DNA from: Thermogemmatispora sp042408965
GTDB lineage: Bacteria > Chloroflexota > Ktedonobacteria > Ktedonobacterales > Ktedonobacteraceae
Assembly: GCA_042408965.1 (NCBI GenBank)
Contig: JBHOQN010000072.1
Coordinates: 28,277-92,276 of the forward strand
DNA length: 64,000 bases
Direction of reading: 5' to 3'
Shown: one piece after another, positions 60,168 through 64,000 of the stretch
Numbering within the stretch: position 1 is the first letter of the stretch
Layout of the letters: each line of letters starts with the position of its first letter
Position numbers and translations under genes: made by a program
The notes under the pieces: model-generated
What the model was told of the DNA's origin: nothing
The model's input: the letters and a program-made list of their open reading frames with translations, nothing else
Database searches by the model: none

Positions 60168-62750
60168 ATGAAGGTTCCATTAAGCTGGCTGAAGGATTAC
60201 GTGGAGATCACCCTCTCGCCGGAAGAGCTGGCGCATACGCTGACCATGGCCGGGCTGGAGGTTGAGGCGCTGGAATATATCGGAGCTGACTGGGGGGACA
60301 GGGTGATCACGGCCCAGATCACACACCTTGAGAAGGTGGCGGGTTCGGATCACCTGAGCTACACGCGCATCAACACGGGCAGCGGAGAGATCGGGGTGAT
60401 CTGCGGCGCGCCCAACATTCGCGAGGGCGACAAGGTGCCGCTGGCCCTGCCGGGCGCGCAACTGGGCGAGGTGACCATCGGTGTGGCGCGCAAAATGGGC
60501 TATGTCTCGGAGGGCATGCTCTGCTCGCCGCGCGAACTGGGCCTGGGCAGCGACCACTCGGGGATCTATATCCTCGATCCGGCTACCCCGCTGGGGGTGA
60601 AGCTGGCCGACCTGCTCTCCGATGTGGTGTTGGAGTTCGCCATCAAGGCGCACCGCGGCGATCTCTCATCGGTGATCGGCATCGCACGGGAGGTGGCCGC
60701 TCTGACGCGCCAGCCCCTGCGGCTGCCGGCGTCGCCCCTGAGCGAGACGGGGACGCCGGCTGAGCAATTGATCAGGGTGACGATCGAGGACGAGGAGCTG
60801 TGCCCACGCTACAGCGCGCGCGTGATCAGCAACGTTCGCATCGGTCCCTCGCCGGACTGGATGGCTCGCCGTCTGCTGCTGGCGGGCATGCGTCCGATCA
60901 ATAATATTGTCGATATCACGAACTATGTGATGCTCGAATATGGTCAGCCCCTGCACGCCTTCGACTACGATCTGGTGCGCGACCAGCAGATCATCGTACG
61001 CCGCGCCCGGCCCGGCGAAGAGATCACGACGCTCGATGGCGTGCAGCGCAAGCTGCGCGAGGAGATGCTGCTGATCAGCGATCCCCAGGGGGCGACGGCG
61101 ATCGCCGGCGTGATGGGCTCGGCGATCAGCGAGGTACATGAGGGCACCACACGCATCCTGCTGGAAGCGGCCAACTTCAAAGCCGCCAGCGTGCGGCGCA
61201 CCGCGGTCGCCCTGGGCCTGCGCACAGAGTCGTCGAGCCGCTTCGAGAAGGGCCTGGACCCACAGCTGACGGTGGCGGGCGCCAATCGCGCGGCGCAGCT
61301 GATGGCCGAGCTGGCTGGCGGCAGCGTGCACCCCGGCATCGTCGATGTCTATCCGCACCCGGTGCAGCCGCGCACGCTCGTCTTCACGCCAGCGGAGGTC
61401 GAGTGGCTGACGGGGATGAAGGTGACGGCTCGCCAGGTGGTCGAGGCTCTCAGCGCGCTTGAGTTTCAGGTGACCTCACCTGCTCCTGACGAGGGCGAGC
61501 AGGGAGAGACTCGGGAGGCTCAGGGCGCACAGCAGCCTCTGCGGGTGACGGTGCCCACCTTCCGCGGCGACATCGAGGAGGGGGCCGACCTGGTGGAGGA
61601 GGTGCTGCGTATGATCGGCTACGACCGGCTGCCGGCGACGATCCCCGTCGGGCCGCTGCCGGAGCGGCAGAGCGATGGCTGGTTCGAGCGCGAATACGAG
61701 GTGCGCGAGATCCTGATCGGGCTGGGCCTGAATGAGATCGTGACCTACGCTATGACCAGCCGCCAACGTATGCTGAACCTGCTCTCGCGCCAGGACGCTG
61801 AGGCGGCGGCGGCCCTGCTGGAGGCCCCCAACGGCGCGGGACGCAGCGCTCAGACGGCCCCCAGGGGCGCGGCCGCAGCAGAGCCGGAGCGGCCAGAGAG
61901 CGGACTGCCCGCGATTGTGCTGAGCAATCCGCTGAGCAGCGAGCTGGAGTGCCTGCGCCTGACTCTGATGAGCGGCCTGATGGAGACGATGCAGGAGAAC
62001 AGCAAACGTAACCGCGCGGGGCTGCGCTTCTTCGAGATCGGCCGGCGCTACCTGCCGAAGGGCGAGCATGAGCTGCCGGATGAGCGGCGCAGCGTGGGCA
62101 TCGCGCTCAGCGGACCGGCGGCCATCTCCTGGATGCCGGAGCTGGCGCGCGCGGCCGATTTCTACGATCTCAAGGGCATCGTCGAAACGCTGCTGGAGCG
62201 CCTGCACATCACGCGCTACCGCTTCACACCCGCGGAGCATCCGACCTTCCATCCGGGACGCTGCGCCGTGCTGGAGGTGGCGACGACGGCGGCGGCGAGC
62301 CAGCAGGACGAGGTTGCGCGCTCGTTCCAGACCATTGGCGTGCTTGGCGAGGTCCACCCGGAGGTCCAGCAGCGCTACGACCTGGCCCAGCGCGCTTATC
62401 TATGCGAGATCGATCTGGAGGCGCTCTATGCCGCCGCGCCTGTGCGCCTGGTCTATGCCGCGATCTCGCGCCATCAGGAGCTGACGCGCGACCTGGCGAT
62501 CGTCGTCGATGAGCAGGTGCCGGCTCAGGCGGTGCGTGAGGCCATCCAGCGCCACGGTGGCGAGCTGCTACGCTCGGTGGCCCTCTTCGACGTCTACACT
62601 GGCGCCCCCATTCCGCCGGGGAAGAAGAGCCTGACCTACAGCCTGCTCTACCAGGCTCAGAACCGCACGCTCACCGACGCCGAGGCCAATGCCCTCCAGG
62701 AGCGCATCGTCAGCGCGCTCCATGAGGAGTTTGACGCTGTGCTGCGCTGA
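60168..62750 (+). CDS. pheT: Phenylalanyl-tRNA synthetase beta subunit
   Basis: 860 residues, about 60 longer than usual. N-terminal tRNA-binding OB domain (about 40-150, VGSDHLSYTRINTGS, ICGAPNI), B3/B4 editing (ERxxxSSRFEKGLDPQL), B5 (FRGDIEEGADLVEEVLRMIGY), B6/B7 catalytic-like fold and C-terminal FDX-ACB (RDLAIVVDEQVPAQAVREAI; LTYSLLYQAQNRTLTDAEAN). An Ala/Gly/Pro-rich insertion of about 40 residues lies near 545-585. Starts 70 bases after pheS. Confidence 0.97.
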   Translation: MKVPLSWLKDYVEITLSPEELAHTLTMAGLEVEALEYIGADWGDRVITAQITHLEKVAGSDHLSYTRINTGSGEIGVICGAPNIREGDKVPLALPGAQLGEVTIGVARKMGYVSEGMLCSPRELGLGSDHSGIYILDPATPLGVKLADLLSDVVLEFAIKAHRGDLSSVIGIAREVAALTRQPLRLPASPLSETGTPAEQLIRVTIEDEELCPRYSARVISNVRIGPSPDWMARRLLLAGMRPINNIVDITNYVMLEYGQPLHAFDYDLVRDQQIIVRRARPGEEITTLDGVQRKLREEMLLISDPQGATAIAGVMGSAISEVHEGTTRILLEAANFKAASVRRTAVALGLRTESSSRFEKGLDPQLTVAGANRAAQLMAELAGGSVHPGIVDVYPHPVQPRTLVFTPAEVEWLTGMKVTARQVVEALSALEFQVTSPAPDEGEQGETREAQGAQQPLRVTVPTFRGDIEEGADLVEEVLRMIGYDRLPATIPVGPLPERQSDGWFEREYEVREILIGLGLNEIVTYAMTSRQRMLNLLSRQDAEAAAALLEAPNGAGRSAQTAPRGAAAAEPERPESGLPAIVLSNPLSSELECLRLTLMSGLMETMQENSKRNRAGLRFFEIGRRYLPKGEHELPDERRSVGIALSGPAAISWMPELARAADFYDLKGIVETLLERLHITRYRFTPAEHPTFHPGRCAVLEVATTAAASQQDEVARSFQTIGVLGEVHPEVQQRYDLAQRAYLCEIDLEALYAAAPVRLVYAAISRHQELTRDLAIVVDEQVPAQAVREAIQRHGGELLRSVALFDVYTGAPIPPGKKSLTYSLLYQAQNRTLTDAEANALQERIVSALHEEFDAVLR

Positions 62751-63041
62751 GGAGATCAGAGAGAGAGGCGCACCACGCTGCGGGGACGAGTTCCCCCTCC
62801 CGGCGCTGAGGGGGCGGGAGCGATCGTCCCCGCTCCCTCATTCGGCCAGGGGAGCCAGATCCTATCACACCTTGAGCCACACACACAGAGCACTACGCCC
62901 CGGAACAGCCCCAGATCGCTCTCAGGAAGCGTCTCTTGCCGCTCCCAATCGCTCTTGAATTCTCTTTCCAGGCTGAGCTGAGCACTCGTTCAGCACCTCT
63001 GCCCTGACCGACCCTTTGTGATCGTTGCTAGCCTCCCTCCC
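62751..63041. other. Intergenic region after pheT
   Basis: 291 bases. A 7-bp hairpin CCCCCTC/GAGGGGG (62793-62814) lies 40 bases past pheT; no T-tract follows. Nothing else recognised. Confidence 0.35.
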
Positions 63042-63740
63042 TCACTCACTCGAGGAGAGCAAGACACAGGTCCGATACTTCCCCGCCGGGAACGGCCAGG
63101 TCTTGATAAAGCTCAGCAGCTGTTCTCGCCCCACCTGCTGCTTGAGAATCGCTGCAGCCAGTCGGCGATCCGTGACAATGGCCACGGTCGTCGCAGGCGT
63201 CAGGGGAATGGTCACACACTCGATGGGGTCCCTATGCAACCCTTGCTGCCGGTTCCTGCGCGCCCCTAACGCATCCCCAAGCAGATACCAGACCTGCAAC
63301 TGGTACGGATCACCGATCTGACGCAGCTGCGCAAGCCTCTCTGAGGAGGGCACTACTTCGCGCACCTGGCCCCCTTCTAGCACCAGCACAGTGGCGACTC
63401 CGATCGAGCAGACTTCGATTCCCTCGGGCCTGGCGCACCAGGTGGTCACGAAGAAGAAGACATGTCCAGGGTCCTCTATCACCGCTTCTGCCGCCTCTTC
63501 CAGGATCTGCGGTGTCGGCAATCGCTCCTCAGGAGGAACGTTCACCAGACCCTGCATCACCTGCTGGGCAAAGCGCATCCCGATGCGCTGGGCCTCGTTG
63601 TAGACCAGAGCGTGCCTCCCTATGAAGGCTCGTGTCAGGATGCCACAGCCGCCCAGGCTGAGTGTCACCCACCGATGCTCGCGCGTCTCGACCAGAATCT
63701 GTTCGATGAATTCGACATTGTGCTCCCACTCAAAACTCAT
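63042..63740 (-). CDS. Protein of unknown function
   Basis: 232 residues from ATG 63740, whose GGAGCAGC site makes it preferable to the upstream start at 63764. No family assigned. Two segments, FFVTTWCARPEGIEVCSIGVATVLVLEGG and TIPLTPATTVAIVTDRRL, vaguely recall the metal loops and strands of PP2C-type phosphatases, but the typical Asp motifs are missing. No signal or membrane segment. The gene is alone on its strand. Confidence 0.5.
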   Translation of the reverse strand: MSFEWEHNVEFIEQILVETREHRWVTLSLGGCGILTRAFIGRHALVYNEAQRIGMRFAQQVMQGLVNVPPEERLPTPQILEEAAEAVIEDPGHVFFFVTTWCARPEGIEVCSIGVATVLVLEGGQVREVVPSSERLAQLRQIGDPYQLQVWYLLGDALGARRNRQQGLHRDPIECVTIPLTPATTVAIVTDRRLAAAILKQQVGREQLLSFIKTWPFPAGKYRTCVLLSSSE

Positions 63741-63862
63741 GTGCTGCTCCTGGTCTGTTTGCAAAGCTGGTGGAATCAGACGCAGGGTTCAGCGCCTGTT
63801 CGCTGATCACCGCTGGGATTCCTGCGGTGGTTATCCAACAATGGCCTTCAGCGTTGTTCATG

Positions 63863-64000
63863 TCAATCACCTCCGGCTAGAAGCCGGAGGCTTGCATCTA
63901 GACTCCACCGCAACTCTGCATACCTTTGCAGGCGTACAGCTTTGGCTTCTTTGTCCGATGCATCAGGGGCAATTGACAGGTGCCCCGTCCTGATCCAGTC
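63863..64000 (-). mobile_element. Possible IS200/IS605-type element end (hairpin and end of an ORF)
   Basis: A perfect 9-bp hairpin CCTCCGGCT-AGA-AGCCGGAGG at 63870-63890, the style of subterminal hairpin of IS200/IS605 elements. On the minus strand an open frame of 45 codons enters from beyond the window and stops with TGA at 63865-63863, reading through the hairpin (SLRLLAGGD), as a tnpB-like gene end might. No zinc-ribbon or DDE-type motif is visible in this short piece, so it remains tentative. Confidence 0.35.

Noticed and set aside
1..64000. CRISPR arrays, prophage genes, rRNA operon
   Set aside because: No spaced direct repeats, phage structural genes or rRNA sequence were seen.

Overview
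The window is GC-rich, gene-dense bacterial chromosome. Gene content points to the phylum Chloroflexota, probably class Ktedonobacteria (a Thermogemmatispora-like organism): pentose oxidation enzymes, a CbpA-like DnaJ under an HspR-type MerR regulator, ktedonobacterial-style lipoproteins and DUF4870 proteins. This placement is inference; no rRNA or marker comparison was possible.

Layout. 1-6.6 kb: end of an HU gene, then a probable nitrosative-stress or respiratory regulon. It holds two DUF2249 genes, a cupin, an NnrS-like protein, a second polytopic protein of related type, a DUF59 protein and a Crp/Fnr regulator. An identical 20-bp Crp-like site lies in front of both DUF2249 operons. 6.6-17.3 kb: lipoprotein and membrane proteins, an SbcD/Mre11-type nuclease, an M20 hydrolase, YchF, an FmdB zinc ribbon, an aldehyde dehydrogenase, a frameshifted rho and an HExxH protein. 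17.5-21.4 kb: an FtsB/DivIC-like protein, a structured leader RNA with terminator and antiterminator before a class-I amidotransferase-like (C26) hydrolase, and a NarL-type two-component pair. 21.5-29.1 kb: a two-gene pentose oxidation unit (KDA dehydratase and semialdehyde dehydrogenase), a PIG-V-type mannosyltransferase, a methyltransferase and ppk1.

29.2-41 kb: tRNA-Leu(UAG), then the protein quality-control run tig-clpX-lon, two tandem DUF4870 proteins, and the grpE-dnaJ-hspR operon with a HAIR-like operator on its promoter. ScpA, an HD protein and an M50 protease follow. 42-52 kb: MBL hydrolase, lipoproteins, an alpha/beta hydrolase, a TspO-like protein, a peptide-binding lipoprotein, a GH3 lipoprotein and a solitary DNA methyltransferase. 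52-58 kb: acyl-CoA synthetase, thioesterase, an EpiD/MrsD-like cysteine decarboxylase with a 63-codon gene ending in Cys (a candidate RiPP pair), and a MaoC-MaoC-SDR fatty-acid module. 58.5-62.8 kb: a Phe-specific T-box leader controlling pheS-pheT. The right edge holds an uncharacterised gene and a hairpin that may be an IS200/IS605-type end.

Most interesting points: the EpiD-like enzyme with its C-terminal-Cys peptide; the duplicated Crp-like operator with matching promoter geometry; the attenuator-like leader before the C26 hydrolase; and two apparent single-base deletions (rho and the alpha/beta hydrolase) that are either assembly errors or real lesions.
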